From: Lutimonas zeaxanthinifaciens | GTDB taxonomy: Bacteria; Bacteroidota; Bacteroidia; Flavobacteriales; Flavobacteriaceae | Length of the DNA stretch: 64,000 bases | Direction: 5' to 3' | Assembly (NCBI RefSeq): GCF_030503675.1 | Contig: NZ_CP129964.1 | Span: 992,001 to 1,056,000, forward strand | Part shown: positions 17,578 to 26,032 of the stretch, in pieces | Numbering within the stretch: the first letter of the stretch is position 1 | Layout: the number at the start of each line of letters is the position of its first letter | The notes under the pieces: generated by a model | Told to the model about the DNA's origin: nothing | The model's input: the letters and a program-made list of their open reading frames with translations, nothing else | Databases searched by the model: none | Program-made: the position numbers and the translations under genes

Positions 17578-18813
17578 TTGAATTACGAATTATTTATAGC
17601 TCGGCGCATTATCGCCTCAAGGGAACACAAAAATAGTGTTTCGTCACCTATAATAAAAATCTCTATTCTTGCTATTGCGATAGGGATCATCGTAATGCTT
17701 TTTTCAGTGGCCACCGGTGTTGGTTTACAAAAAAAAATAAAGGAAAAAATTTCGGGATTCAACGGAGATATCCAGATTATCAATTTTGACAGCAACAACT
17801 CTCGAGTGACTGTTGTTCCTATATCTAAAAATCAGGATTTTTATCCTGAATTTTCTTCGGTTCCGAACGTAAAAAAAGTTCAGGTTTTTGCCACTAAAGC
17901 CGGAATCATAAGAACTCCGAATGAGTTTGAAGGAATTGTCTTAAAGGGAGTTGATAAGGATTATAACTGGTCTTTTTTTAAAGAATACCTGAAGCAAGGA
18001 TCTGTTCCAGACTTTAGCGGGGACCTCTCAAATGAAGTACTCATGTCGGTAAAAACGGCATCGCGTTTACGATTAGGAGTAGGTGACGAATTTTATACAT
18101 TTTTTGTAAAAAACGATCCGAATAAAGCACCAAACTCGAGGAAATTTGTCATCAGTGGTATTTACGATTCAGGCTTTGAAGAATTTGACGAAACATTAAT
18201 GATTGGTGATATAAGGCATATTCAAAGAATAAATAAATGGCCGGAAGATCAGGTTGGCGGATTTGAATTGTTTATCCATGATTTTGACCAACTCAGAGAG
18301 ACGGGTTTCCAAGTATATGAAACCATTGATCCATCACTGAATGCTTATACAACGGCTGAAAAATTTCCGGCAATCTATGAATGGCTGGCTCTTTTTGATA
18401 CAAACATCGTAGTCATTATCGGAATAATGATCCTGATTGCTGGTATTAATATGATAACTGCTTTATTGGTTTTAATTCTGGAACGTACCCAAATGATAGG
18501 AATTTTAAAGGCTCTTGGAAATCATAACTGGAGCATCCGTAAAATCTTTCTGTACAACGCTTCTTTTTTGATTGCGAAGGGATTGTTTTGGGGAAACCTT
18601 ATTGGATTGGGACTCTTGCTCAGTCAAAAATATTTTGGAATTATTAGGTTAAATCCTGAAACTTATTATGTTAATCAAGCCCCGGTCTATATTGGGATTC
18701 CGGCGCTTATTTACATTAATTTGGGAACTTTGCTCTTGTGCTTATTGATGCTAATTGTACCTTCTTATATAGTAAGTAAAATTAGTCCGGTAAAAGCGAT
18801 AAAATTTGATTAA
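17578..18813 (+). CDS. ABC transporter permease of the LolC/LolE type
   Basis: A 411-residue inner-membrane permease. It has an N-terminal helix (about 27-49), a large periplasmic domain (about 50-265, MacB_PCD-like) and three C-terminal helices (about 275-300, 322-345, 367-395) of the FtsX fold, including the conserved LVLILERTQMIGILKALGNHNWSIRKIF stretch. LolC/E homologues extract lipoproteins from the inner membrane for transfer to LolA. No ATPase (LolD) gene is adjacent, which is common in Bacteroidota where lolD lies elsewhere. The start codon is TTG or the track's first codon at 17578; the first residues MNYELFIARRIIASRE are typical. Confidence 0.85.
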   Translation: MNYELFIARRIIASREHKNSVSSPIIKISILAIAIGIIVMLFSVATGVGLQKKIKEKISGFNGDIQIINFDSNNSRVTVVPISKNQDFYPEFSSVPNVKKVQVFATKAGIIRTPNEFEGIVLKGVDKDYNWSFFKEYLKQGSVPDFSGDLSNEVLMSVKTASRLRLGVGDEFYTFFVKNDPNKAPNSRKFVISGIYDSGFEEFDETLMIGDIRHIQRINKWPEDQVGGFELFIHDFDQLRETGFQVYETIDPSLNAYTTAEKFPAIYEWLALFDTNIVVIIGIMILIAGINMITALLVLILERTQMIGILKALGNHNWSIRKIFLYNASFLIAKGLFWGNLIGLGLLLSQKYFGIIRLNPETYYVNQAPVYIGIPALIYINLGTLLLCLLMLIVPSYIVSKISPVKAIKFD

Positions 18814-18818
18814 ATTTG
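18811..18818 (+). promoter_or_regulatory. candidate -7 element of lpdA
   Basis: TAAATTTG lies at the stop codon of the upstream permease gene and about 65 bases before the lpdA ATG. The -33 region is poor, so the call is tentative. Confidence 0.35.
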
Positions 18819-18882
18819 CATTCCTAAAATCGACCCTGAGCATGAGGGGTCCATTCGAATAGAATTAAATTATTTTGAACAT

Positions 18883-20271
18883 ATGAAATACGACATTATT
18901 GTTATCGGAAGCGGTCCTGGAGGCTATGTTACAGCAATCAGAGCTTCTCAGCTAGGTTTTAAAGTGGCTGTTGTTGAAAAAGCAGAATTAGGCGGAATTT
19001 GTTTAAACTGGGGTTGTATCCCAACCAAGGCACTTTTAAAAAGTGCCCAGGTTTACGAATATTTAAAACATGTGGACAGTTACGGCCTTAAAGCGAAAGA
19101 AATCGATAAGGATTTTGAAGCCGTTGTGAAGAGAAGTCGTGGAGTTGCTGAAGGTATGAGCAAGGGTGTTCAGTTTTTAATGAAAAAAAACAAAATTGAT
19201 ATCATCAACGGATTTGGAAAGATTAAGCCTGGAAAAAAAGTGGATGTTGAGGATGATAAAGGAAAATCTACCGAGTATAGTGCTGATCATATTATTATAG
19301 CTACAGGTGCGAGATCAAGAGAGTTACCATTTTTACCTATCGATAAGGAAAAGGTAATTGGCTACAGACAGGCCATGGTACTTCCAAAACAACCCAAGAA
19401 GATGATCATTGTTGGTTCGGGTGCCATTGGTGTTGAGTTTGCCTATTTCTATAATTCAATGGGAACTGAGGTAACTATCGTTGAGTTTTTACCTAACCTT
19501 GTTCCTTTGGAAGATGAGGAGGTTTCAAAGCAATTTGAACGCTCTCTGAAGAAATCCGGAATTAAGGTGATGACAAATTCCAGTGTAACAAAAGTAGATA
19601 CTTCAGGTAAAGGAGTCAAAGCAACTGTGTCAACTAAAAAAGGGGAGGTTTCACTTGAGGCTGATATCGTTCTGTCTGCGGTGGGAATTAAATCGAATAT
19701 TGAAAACATCGGATTGGAAGACGTTGGAATCGTAACAGACAAAGACAAGATTCTTGTGAATGATTACTACCAGACGAATCTGCCTGGATATTATGCTATT
19801 GGTGATGTTGTGCCCGGGCCGGCTCTGGCACATGTTGCTTCGGCTGAAGGAATTACCTGTGTTGAAAAAATTGCTGGTTTGAACCCTGAACCGATTGATT
19901 ATGGAAATATTCCGGGTTGTACCTATGCGAGTCCTGAAATTGCCAGTGTTGGTTTAACAGAGAAGCAGGCCAAAGAAAAGGGTTATGATATTAAAGTTGG
20001 TAAATTTCCTTTTTCAGCTTCGGGCAAAGCCTCTGCTGCAGGAACAAAAGAAGGTTTTGTCAAGGTAATTTTTGATGCGAAATATGGAGAGTGGCTCGGA
20101 TGTCATATGATTGGTGCCGGGGTAACCGATATGATCGCAGAAGCAGTACTGGGTAGAAAACTTGAAACAACAGGACATGAAGTTTTAAAAGCAGTTCATC
20201 CGCACCCAACAATGAGCGAAGCCGTTATGGAGGCCGTTGCAGATGCTTATGACGAAGTGATCCACTTATAA
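18883..20271 (+). CDS. lpdA: dihydrolipoyl dehydrogenase
   Basis: E3 component of 2-oxoacid dehydrogenase complexes and the glycine cleavage system: reoxidises dihydrolipoamide with NAD+. The 462-residue flavoprotein has an FAD-binding GSGPGGYVTAIRA, the redox disulfide Cys40-x4-Cys45 (GGICLNWGCIPTKALL), the NAD-binding IIVGSGAIGVEFAYF (about 174-188), YAIGDVVPGPALAHVAS and the C-terminal His-Glu pair in HPHPTMSEAV from the partner subunit's active site. No E1 or E2 gene is adjacent. A strong terminator follows. Confidence 0.95.
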   Translation: MKYDIIVIGSGPGGYVTAIRASQLGFKVAVVEKAELGGICLNWGCIPTKALLKSAQVYEYLKHVDSYGLKAKEIDKDFEAVVKRSRGVAEGMSKGVQFLMKKNKIDIINGFGKIKPGKKVDVEDDKGKSTEYSADHIIIATGARSRELPFLPIDKEKVIGYRQAMVLPKQPKKMIIVGSGAIGVEFAYFYNSMGTEVTIVEFLPNLVPLEDEEVSKQFERSLKKSGIKVMTNSSVTKVDTSGKGVKATVSTKKGEVSLEADIVLSAVGIKSNIENIGLEDVGIVTDKDKILVNDYYQTNLPGYYAIGDVVPGPALAHVASAEGITCVEKIAGLNPEPIDYGNIPGCTYASPEIASVGLTEKQAKEKGYDIKVGKFPFSASGKASAAGTKEGFVKVIFDAKYGEWLGCHMIGAGVTDMIAEAVLGRKLETTGHEVLKAVHPHPTMSEAVMEAVADAYDEVIHL

Positions 20272-20290
20272 AAGAAATAAATATTTAAGT

Positions 20291-20319
20291 AAAAAGCACT
20301 CCAAAAGAGTGCTTTTTTT
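20291..20319 (+). terminator. intrinsic terminator of lpdA
   Basis: AAAAGCACTC and GAGTGCTTTT pair across a 5-base CAAAA loop, followed by TTT. Located 20 bases after the lpdA stop. Confidence 0.85.
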
Positions 20320-20390
20320 GTTTGCCCGGAATACGCTTAAATTTCTCCTAAAATTCAATCACTTTTCACTGCAGTATTACCGAAACATAG

Positions 20391-20398
20391 TATCTTTG
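20391..20398 (+). promoter_or_regulatory. candidate distal -7 element upstream of the peroxiredoxin gene
   Basis: TATCTTTG matches TAnnTTTG. It lies 173 bases before the peroxiredoxin ATG and would give a long leader that includes the near-palindrome at 20464-20488. The rest of the 20320-20463 stretch shows nothing else I can name. Confidence 0.3.
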
Positions 20399-20463
20399 TC
20401 GCGCTTCAAAAAATCTATGGAAAAGTGTAAATTATGCTATTTCAAACTTTGATAAAGAAAATC

Positions 20464-20488
20464 TATTTCAGTATAAAATATTGAAATA
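20464..20488. promoter_or_regulatory. 25-bp near-palindrome upstream of the peroxiredoxin gene
   Basis: TATTTCAGTATA and AATATTGAAATA flank a central A and match as inverted repeats at 10 of 12 positions, with perfect 7-base outer arms TATTTCA/TGAAATA. The centre is about 57 bases upstream of the start point predicted from the box at 20520-20527, a normal place for an activator. A redox regulator such as OxyR is a natural guess from the genes controlled, but the sequence does not identify the protein. Confidence 0.4.
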
Positions 20489-20519
20489 ACGATAGCACTT
20501 TAAAAGTCCATGTATAGGT

Positions 20520-20527
20520 TATTTTTG
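20520..20527 (+). promoter_or_regulatory. proximal -7 element of the peroxiredoxin gene
   Basis: TATTTTTG matches TAnnTTTG and gives a leader of about 38 bases. There is no TTTG at -33, consistent with a promoter needing an activator. Confidence 0.45.
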
Positions 20528-20570
20528 CAAGCGAAAAAAATGAATTTTAACAATTTTAAAAAAATAGACT

Positions 20571-21209
20571 ATGGCTTTAGTAGGAAAAAAGTTTCCAAAT
20601 TTCGAAGTAGATGCAATGAATGAAATGGGAGATACATTTAAGTTAAATGTATTTGAAGAAGCAGTAAAAAATGGTAAAAAAGTATTGCTTTTCTGGTATC
20701 CTAAAGATTTCACATTTGTTTGCCCAACAGAGATTCGAGCTTTCCAAGACGCTCTTGGAGAATTTGAAGCAAGAAACACAATTGTAATAGGGGCATCTGT
20801 GGATACGGCAGAGGTTCATTTTGCATGGTTGAACACCTCAAAAGAAGATGGTGGTATTGAAGGTGTTACTTTCCCTTTATTGGCGGATACGAACCGTAAC
20901 CTATCTTCTCAACTGGGAATTTTGGATGTTGTTTCTGAAAGTTATGATGAAGAAACCGGAAATGTAATGATCGATGGTTCTTATGTAACATACAGAGCTA
21001 CTTATTTAATTGATGAGGAAGGAAAGATATTCCATGAAAGTGTTAATGATATGCCACTTGGAAGAAATGTGGATGAATTCCTTCGTTTGATTGATGCTTA
21101 CACGCATGTACAGGAAAAAGGAGAAGTATGCCCGGCAAACTGGGAAGAAGGCAAGGAAGCTATGCAGGCCACAAGAGATGGTGTTGCTTCTTACCTGAGT
21201 GCGAATTAA
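20571..21209 (+). CDS. 2-Cys peroxiredoxin (AhpC/Prx1 type)
   Basis: Reduces hydrogen peroxide and organic peroxides in the cytoplasm. The 212-residue protein has the peroxidatic Cys51 in DFTFVCPTEI and the resolving Cys187 in GEVCPANW, so it is a typical 2-Cys enzyme that forms an intersubunit disulfide. No ahpF gene is present. The next gene encodes a thioredoxin-like protein, 36 bases away, that is a plausible electron donor. A second peroxidase (Tpx) lies 0.7 kb downstream. The upstream region carries two -7 boxes and a near-palindrome, suggesting regulated expression. Confidence 0.93.
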   Translation: MALVGKKFPNFEVDAMNEMGDTFKLNVFEEAVKNGKKVLLFWYPKDFTFVCPTEIRAFQDALGEFEARNTIVIGASVDTAEVHFAWLNTSKEDGGIEGVTFPLLADTNRNLSSQLGILDVVSESYDEETGNVMIDGSYVTYRATYLIDEEGKIFHESVNDMPLGRNVDEFLRLIDAYTHVQEKGEVCPANWEEGKEAMQATRDGVASYLSAN

Positions 21210-21245
21210 GTATCGGTTTCTTTAAAACTTTTTAATAGAATAGTT

Positions 21246-21554
21246 ATGTTAACAGAATTAAATAGTGACAGCCTGAATGAGGTTGTTTCAGAAAAATCAA
21301 AGGTAGTGGTCCAATATTCGGCTTCCTGGTGTGGAAATTGCAGAATCATGAAGCCTAAGTTCAAAAAGCTGTCAGCGGAGAATGATGCCATGGAATTCAT
21401 CATCGTAGACGCCGAAAAGTTTCCTGAATCCAGAAAACTGGCGCAGGTGGATAATTTACCTACGTTTGCTACTTTTGTTAATGGAGAGAAAGTTAATCAG
21501 ACACAAACGAATAAGTTTGATGTATTGAAGGAACTCGTAAATGAAATTGTTTAA
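21246..21554 (+). CDS. thioredoxin-family protein with CGNC active site
   Basis: A 102-residue stand-alone thioredoxin fold. The redox site is Cys29-Gly-Asn-Cys32 (SASWCGNCRIMKPKF), differing from the CGPC of housekeeping thioredoxin, which should shift its redox potential. The cis-Pro loop is NLPTFATFVNG. No signal peptide, so cytoplasmic. Between the peroxiredoxin and a small acidic protein in an evident operon, it is most simply the reductant of the peroxiredoxin. That role is inferred from position only. Confidence 0.88.
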   Translation: MLTELNSDSLNEVVSEKSKVVVQYSASWCGNCRIMKPKFKKLSAENDAMEFIIVDAEKFPESRKLAQVDNLPTFATFVNGEKVNQTQTNKFDVLKELVNEIV

Positions 21555-21577
21555 GTAACTCTTTTGAAATTGCAATT

Positions 21578-21835
21578 ATGAAAATACCTATTATCAAACA
21601 GATCGGTAACTTTATTGAAAACAATGATGAAGACTATATTGTTGAGGCGTTGGAGGTTCTAGAGGATCTTACGGAGGTGAGTTCACTGAAGGATGAAGAA
21701 CTGGATGTGATAGGAGAATTGATTTCGAATATGTACGGGGCTCTTGAAGTTCAGGCTGAGGTCAAAAAAGGAACCCCGAGAAAGGAGGCTTTAAACGGAT
21801 TTATGAAGCGCGTACTAGGTTCGATCGATCAATAA
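21578..21835 (+). CDS. small DUF6952-type protein in the redox operon
   Basis: An 85-residue acidic, helical protein without cysteines, signal peptide or membrane segment. Its sequence (KIPIIKQIGNFIENNDEDY, then VEALEVLEDLTEV) matches small flavobacterial proteins I recall as DUF6952, which repeatedly follow a thioredoxin-like gene. It starts 23 bases after the thioredoxin-like stop and is followed by a terminator, so it is the last gene of the peroxiredoxin-thioredoxin unit. Conserved linkage suggests a helper in peroxide reduction, but no activity can be read from the sequence. Confidence 0.65.
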   Translation: MKIPIIKQIGNFIENNDEDYIVEALEVLEDLTEVSSLKDEELDVIGELISNMYGALEVQAEVKKGTPRKEALNGFMKRVLGSIDQ

Positions 21836-21862
21836 CATAAATTACTTGATTTTTTGAATTTT

Positions 21863-21890
21863 AAAACTCCCTAAATGTTTAGGGAGTTTT
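21863..21890 (+). terminator. intrinsic terminator of the peroxiredoxin operon
   Basis: AAAACTCCCTAA pairs with TTAGGGAGTTTT across a 4-base loop, with further T residues after it. It separates the operon from tpx. Confidence 0.85.
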
Positions 21891-21899
21891 TATTTTGCG

Positions 21900-21907
21900 T
21901 AAATTTG
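21900..21907 (+). promoter_or_regulatory. -7 promoter element of tpx
   Basis: TAAATTTG, 25 bases before the tpx ATG and only 10 bases after the preceding terminator. The -33 element would fall inside the terminator stem and is not a good match. Confidence 0.45.
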
Positions 21908-21932
21908 AGTAAGAAAACAAATTATTACCATT

Positions 21933-22433
21933 ATGACAAAAATAACACTGAAAGGAAATCAGATAAAAACAATTGGGAAATTACCAAAAGTTGGTAAAAA
22001 AGCCCCTAAATTTAAACTGACAAAAGTAGATCTGTCTACTGCTAAGTTAAAGGATTTTAAAGGCAAAAAAGTATTGATCAACATTACTCCAAGCATAGAT
22101 ACGGGCATCTGTGCCAATTCTTTGAGAAAATTCAATGAGGCCGCTGCTGGATTGGATAACACTGTTGTCTTGCATGTTTCTAAGGATCTTCCTTTTGCTC
22201 ATTCACGGTTTTGTGCGGCAGAAGGTATAGAGAATGTGATCACACTTTCAGATTTTATCACTAAAAAATTTGGACGTAAATATGGTGTAACTATTAAAAC
22301 AGGGCCTATGAAAGGGCTATTGTCAAGGGCTATCGTCATTGTAGATGAAGACGGGCTGGTAAAGTATACACAACAGGTTCCGGAAATAGCTCAGGAGCCC
22401 GATTATGAGGCCGCTCTTGAGGCATTGAAATAA
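21933..22433 (+). CDS. tpx: thiol peroxidase
   Basis: An atypical 2-Cys peroxiredoxin that reduces lipid and alkyl hydroperoxides with thioredoxin. The 166-residue protein has the peroxidatic Cys60 (SIDTGICANSLRKFN) and the resolving Cys94 (HSRFCAAEGIENV), both intact; the usual Thr before them is kept in SIDT. It has its own promoter after the terminator at 21890. Together with the upstream 2-Cys peroxiredoxin and CGNC thioredoxin it makes a compact peroxide-defence block. Confidence 0.94.
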   Translation: MTKITLKGNQIKTIGKLPKVGKKAPKFKLTKVDLSTAKLKDFKGKKVLINITPSIDTGICANSLRKFNEAAAGLDNTVVLHVSKDLPFAHSRFCAAEGIENVITLSDFITKKFGRKYGVTIKTGPMKGLLSRAIVIVDEDGLVKYTQQVPEIAQEPDYEAALEALK

Positions 22434-22488
22434 GCAAATTAATCATTCTGTTTTTAGAATATTAATCCAAAATTTTCAATCTGTAATT

Positions 22489-22857
22489 ATGAATGAACAA
22501 AATGGTTTTGTGTCGGGCAGAATCAAAAGTTTGAAATATGCTTTAAAAGGCTTATGGCTTTTGATAACAACAGAGCACAGTATCATGGTCCAGTCAGGAA
22601 TTGCTGTATTAATAACCTTTCTTGGTTTTTGGCTTGATATTTCAAAATTTGAATGGATGGCACAGATTTTCGCTATCGGACTCGTTCTGGTAGCGGAGTC
22701 TTTAAATACAGCTATAGAAAAACTTTGTGATTATATTCAGCCCGAATATGATAAAAAGATTGGCTTCATTAAAGACATTTCAGCAGGAGCTGTCAGCTTT
22801 GCTGCCATTATTGCCATCATCACCGGATTCATAATTTACCTTCCGAAACTACTATAA
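22489..22857 (+). CDS. dgkA: diacylglycerol kinase family protein (DgkA type)
   Basis: A small integral-membrane kinase of 122 residues with three helices (about 31-48, 52-74, 95-118). The signature VAESLNTAIEKLCDYIQPE followed by KKIGFIKDISAGAV is the DgkA/undecaprenol-kinase active site. In Gram-negatives it recycles diacylglycerol; many homologues outside Proteobacteria phosphorylate undecaprenol, so the substrate is open. Order tpx-dgkA-ftsK is common in flavobacteria. Confidence 0.9.
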   Translation: MNEQNGFVSGRIKSLKYALKGLWLLITTEHSIMVQSGIAVLITFLGFWLDISKFEWMAQIFAIGLVLVAESLNTAIEKLCDYIQPEYDKKIGFIKDISAGAVSFAAIIAIITGFIIYLPKLL

Positions 22858-22888
22858 TTTTCCTTAAATTTCGTTTTGATTACGAGGG

Positions 22889-22918
22889 TTTGTAAGCTAA
22901 ATTATTTGTGTATTTTTG
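22889..22918 (+). promoter_or_regulatory. promoter of ftsK giving a nearly leaderless transcript
   Basis: TTTG (22889-22892), an 18-base spacer and TATTTTTG (22911-22918) are an excellent match to the Bacteroidota consensus. The start point should fall at about 22923-22925, and the ftsK ATG is at 22925. Confidence 0.65.
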
Positions 22919-22924
22919 TGACCT

Positions 22925-25351
22925 ATGTCCAAAGGAAAAAAAACAACTTCCAGAAGAAAGAAAAAAGTAAAAAAACCATCCCGGATACTCGGCTTTTTTA
23001 GAAGTCAGCAAACGCATTTGGTTTTTGGTGTATTTGTATTTTCTTCAGCCATTTTTCTACTGATCTCATTTTACTCGTTTCTTCAACATTGGAAAGAGGA
23101 TCAGAGTGTGTTGGAAGGATTCTCCAATAAATCGCTTAGTGCCAATAATTTACTGGGAAAATTAGGAGCAAGTATAAGCGACTTTTTCGTTTATGACGGA
23201 TTTGGTGTGGCCACTTTTGTATTTCCCATTTTATTGTTCTTTACGGGTTTATACATCATTCTTCATATACCTGTAAAACAGTTATCCAAAACATGGTTCA
23301 ACGGATTGGCAGGGATGGTTTGGTTATCTCTGGGGCTGGCATATTTAAGGCCGCAGTATCCTCTTCTTGGAGGCAAAGTTGGGTATGAGATCAATGAGTT
23401 TCTGCAAATTTATATTGGTGGAATAGGGGTATTACTGCTTCTGATGATTTCCTTAACGCTTTTTTTGATTGTATCTTTTAGAATCACACCTTCAAAAGTT
23501 AAATCATGGATCCCCAAACCAAATCCCAGGATCAAGAAGGATAAAAAAAATGTTTTTGATGATGATGTTACGGAAGAGGGTTTTATTGCTGAAACCACCT
23601 ATGATAGTCTTGAGGAAGAAATTGATCTGGAACTCGAGTCTTTCGAAACTATAAGCCCTGGTCCTGAAGTTAAAGATGAAATAATCCTGGAGCCTGGAGT
23701 GACTTCAGAACCTGAGGAGACTTTCTCTGACACTGAAAATCCATCTGAGCCGGAAGAGGAGGAAATCAAAATTGTAGTTGAAGGCCCTATTGAAGAGGAG
23801 CACACGATTAAGAACCTTGCAAATAGCCTGGTCAAGGATTTTGGAGAATTTGATCCAAAACTGGAATTGGCCAAGTATAAATTTCCTGAGCTCAATTTGT
23901 TGAAAGATTATTCCAATGAAAACATTAATATAAACAAGCAGGAATTAGAGAATAACAAGAACAGGATCGTAGAAACCCTGAATAACTACAAAATCGGGAT
24001 TGCCAGTATAAAAGCTACAATTGGACCAACGGTTACTTTATATGAAATAGTGCCCGACGCGGGGGTTCGGATTTCTAAAATAAAGAATCTTGAAGATGAC
24101 ATTGCACTCTCGTTATCGGCACTGGGCATACGAATTATTGCCCCGATTCCGGGTCGTGGAACCATAGGGATTGAAGTTCCTAATAAGAAACCTTCCATCG
24201 TTTCAATGAAATCGGTTTTGTCTTCTCAGAAATTCCAGAATAATAAAATGGACCTTCCCATTGCATTGGGGAAAACAATTTCAAATGAGACCTATGTCAT
24301 TGACCTGGCAAAAATGCCGCATTTACTTATGGCCGGAGCTACGGGACAAGGAAAGTCTGTTGGTTTAAACGCAGTTTTAGCTTCCCTTTTGTATAAAAAA
24401 CACCCTGCAGAGGTCAAGTTTGTACTTGTAGATCCTAAGAAGGTAGAGCTCACCTTGTTTAATAAGATAGAGCGACATTATCTGGCAAAACTTCCGGATA
24501 CAGAAGAGGCTATAATCACTGATACCAAAATGGTCATAAATACACTGAATTCCCTGTGTATTGAAATGGATAATCGATATGATCTTTTAAAGAATGCCTA
24601 TGTCAGAAACATTAAGGAATACAACAATAAGTTCATTGCAAGAAAGTTAAATCCGGAAAACGGTCATCGGTATTTGCCTTATATCATCCTTGTTATCGAT
24701 GAATTTGCAGATCTTATTATGACGGCCGGAAAGGAAATAGAGGGCCCTATTGCGAGACTGGCACAACTCGCAAGAGCCATCGGAATTCACCTTATCGTTG
24801 CTACGCAAAGACCTTCTGTCAATGTGATTACCGGTATTATAAAAGCGAACTTTCCGGCTCGAGTGGCCTTTCGGGTGACCTCCAAGATAGATTCAAGAAC
24901 AATACTGGATTCACAGGGTGCTGACCAGTTAATTGGAAAGGGGGATATGCTTATTTCAACAGGTAATGATCTCACAAGATTACAATGTGCTTTTATCGAT
25001 ACCCCTGAGGTGGAGCATCTCACTGATTTTATCGGAGCACAGCGAGCCTACGCAACGGCACATATTCTGCCCGAATACATTGGAGAAGAAAATGGCACGA
25101 GTCTTGACATAGATATCGAAGACCGGGATAAACTTTTTGATGAGGCCGCAAGACTTGTAGTCATTGCACAGCAGGGATCGGCTTCCTTATTACAACGAAA
25201 ATTAAAATTAGGATATAACAGAGCAGGAAGAATTATTGATCAGCTTGAGGCCGCAAATATTGTGGGGCCTTTTGAAGGAAGTAAAGCCAGACAGGTGCTG
25301 GTTTCTGATATGGTCTCCCTGGAACAACTTTTAGATGATGAACAGAAGTAG
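22925..25351 (+). CDS. ftsK: DNA translocase FtsK
   Basis: A hexameric ATPase that pumps DNA at the division septum and activates dimer resolution. The 808-residue protein has a basic N-terminus (KGKKTTSRRKKKVKK), four membrane helices (about 30-52, 80-112, 120-140, 160-185), an acidic linker (about 200-300), the alpha/beta motor with Walker A GATGQGKSVGLNA (about 474-486) and Walker B YIILVIDEFADLI, and the winged-helix gamma domain (from about 735, LFDEAARLVVIAQQGSASLLQRKLKLGYNRA). The linker is short compared with E. coli FtsK, normal for the phylum. It heads a co-directional run through lolA, lptF/G, ribB, lpxK and punA. Confidence 0.96.
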   Translation: MSKGKKTTSRRKKKVKKPSRILGFFRSQQTHLVFGVFVFSSAIFLLISFYSFLQHWKEDQSVLEGFSNKSLSANNLLGKLGASISDFFVYDGFGVATFVFPILLFFTGLYIILHIPVKQLSKTWFNGLAGMVWLSLGLAYLRPQYPLLGGKVGYEINEFLQIYIGGIGVLLLLMISLTLFLIVSFRITPSKVKSWIPKPNPRIKKDKKNVFDDDVTEEGFIAETTYDSLEEEIDLELESFETISPGPEVKDEIILEPGVTSEPEETFSDTENPSEPEEEEIKIVVEGPIEEEHTIKNLANSLVKDFGEFDPKLELAKYKFPELNLLKDYSNENININKQELENNKNRIVETLNNYKIGIASIKATIGPTVTLYEIVPDAGVRISKIKNLEDDIALSLSALGIRIIAPIPGRGTIGIEVPNKKPSIVSMKSVLSSQKFQNNKMDLPIALGKTISNETYVIDLAKMPHLLMAGATGQGKSVGLNAVLASLLYKKHPAEVKFVLVDPKKVELTLFNKIERHYLAKLPDTEEAIITDTKMVINTLNSLCIEMDNRYDLLKNAYVRNIKEYNNKFIARKLNPENGHRYLPYIILVIDEFADLIMTAGKEIEGPIARLAQLARAIGIHLIVATQRPSVNVITGIIKANFPARVAFRVTSKIDSRTILDSQGADQLIGKGDMLISTGNDLTRLQCAFIDTPEVEHLTDFIGAQRAYATAHILPEYIGEENGTSLDIDIEDRDKLFDEAARLVVIAQQGSASLLQRKLKLGYNRAGRIIDQLEAANIVGPFEGSKARQVLVSDMVSLEQLLDDEQK

Positions 25352-26003
25352 ATTAAATTTTAAAGTAATGACCAGCCTGTTTCTAGGGTTGATCTGGATG
25401 AGTTCAATGAGTGCACAGAATGATGCGTCGGCAAAGTCGATACTTGACAATGCTTCATCTACAATGAGTGCCTATAAAAACTTGTCTATGGATTTTGATT
25501 ATGTCCTTGATAACAGGGCAGAAGACGTTACTCAGGAAATGTCAGGAGACGTTATTCTGCAAGGCGAAAAATATGTAGTGAACTTGTTTGGTTCGACACA
25601 GATGTATGACGGTGTAAAGACCTATACAATTATCCCTGAGAATGAGGAAGTGAATATTTCGGAAGCCGATATCGACGAAGAAAATACCTTTACCCCTTCA
25701 AAGTTTTATTCATTTTACAAGTCTGGCTATACCTATAAAATGGATGAACTAAAAAAACTTGGTGGAAAAAACATTCAATTTGTCCGGCTGACTCCTATTG
25801 ACAGTAATTCTGAAATCAAAAGTATTCTGGTTGGAATTGATACGAAAACGAACCATATCTATCAGATCATTGAGATTGGAAACAATGAGACGAGAACCAT
25901 ATTGACTGCGAAAAATATTAAAACAAATCAGGAGATCAATGGCGAAGTATTTGTTTTTAATGAGAAAAAATATGAAGATCTGAATTATATGATCAACAAG
26001 TAA
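25335..26003 (+). CDS. LolA-like outer-membrane lipoprotein carrier
   Basis: A 222-residue periplasmic protein that should carry lipoproteins (or a similar lipid) to the outer membrane. The signal peptide covers about residues 1-27 (VMTSLFLGLIWMSSMSAQ). The mature part begins NDASAKSILDNASSTMSAYKNLSMDFDY, the usual LolA opening, and goes on with GDVILQGEKYVVNLFGSTQMYDGVKTYTIIPEN. It overlaps the end of ftsK by 17 bases, so the pair is translationally linked. FtsK-LolA-LptF/G adjacency is conserved in this family. Confidence 0.88.
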   Translation: MMNRSRLNFKVMTSLFLGLIWMSSMSAQNDASAKSILDNASSTMSAYKNLSMDFDYVLDNRAEDVTQEMSGDVILQGEKYVVNLFGSTQMYDGVKTYTIIPENEEVNISEADIDEENTFTPSKFYSFYKSGYTYKMDELKKLGGKNIQFVRLTPIDSNSEIKSILVGIDTKTNHIYQIIEIGNNETRTILTAKNIKTNQEINGEVFVFNEKKYEDLNYMINK

Positions 26004-26032
26004 AAGCCGAGTGAACTGATGATTTGTGATGG

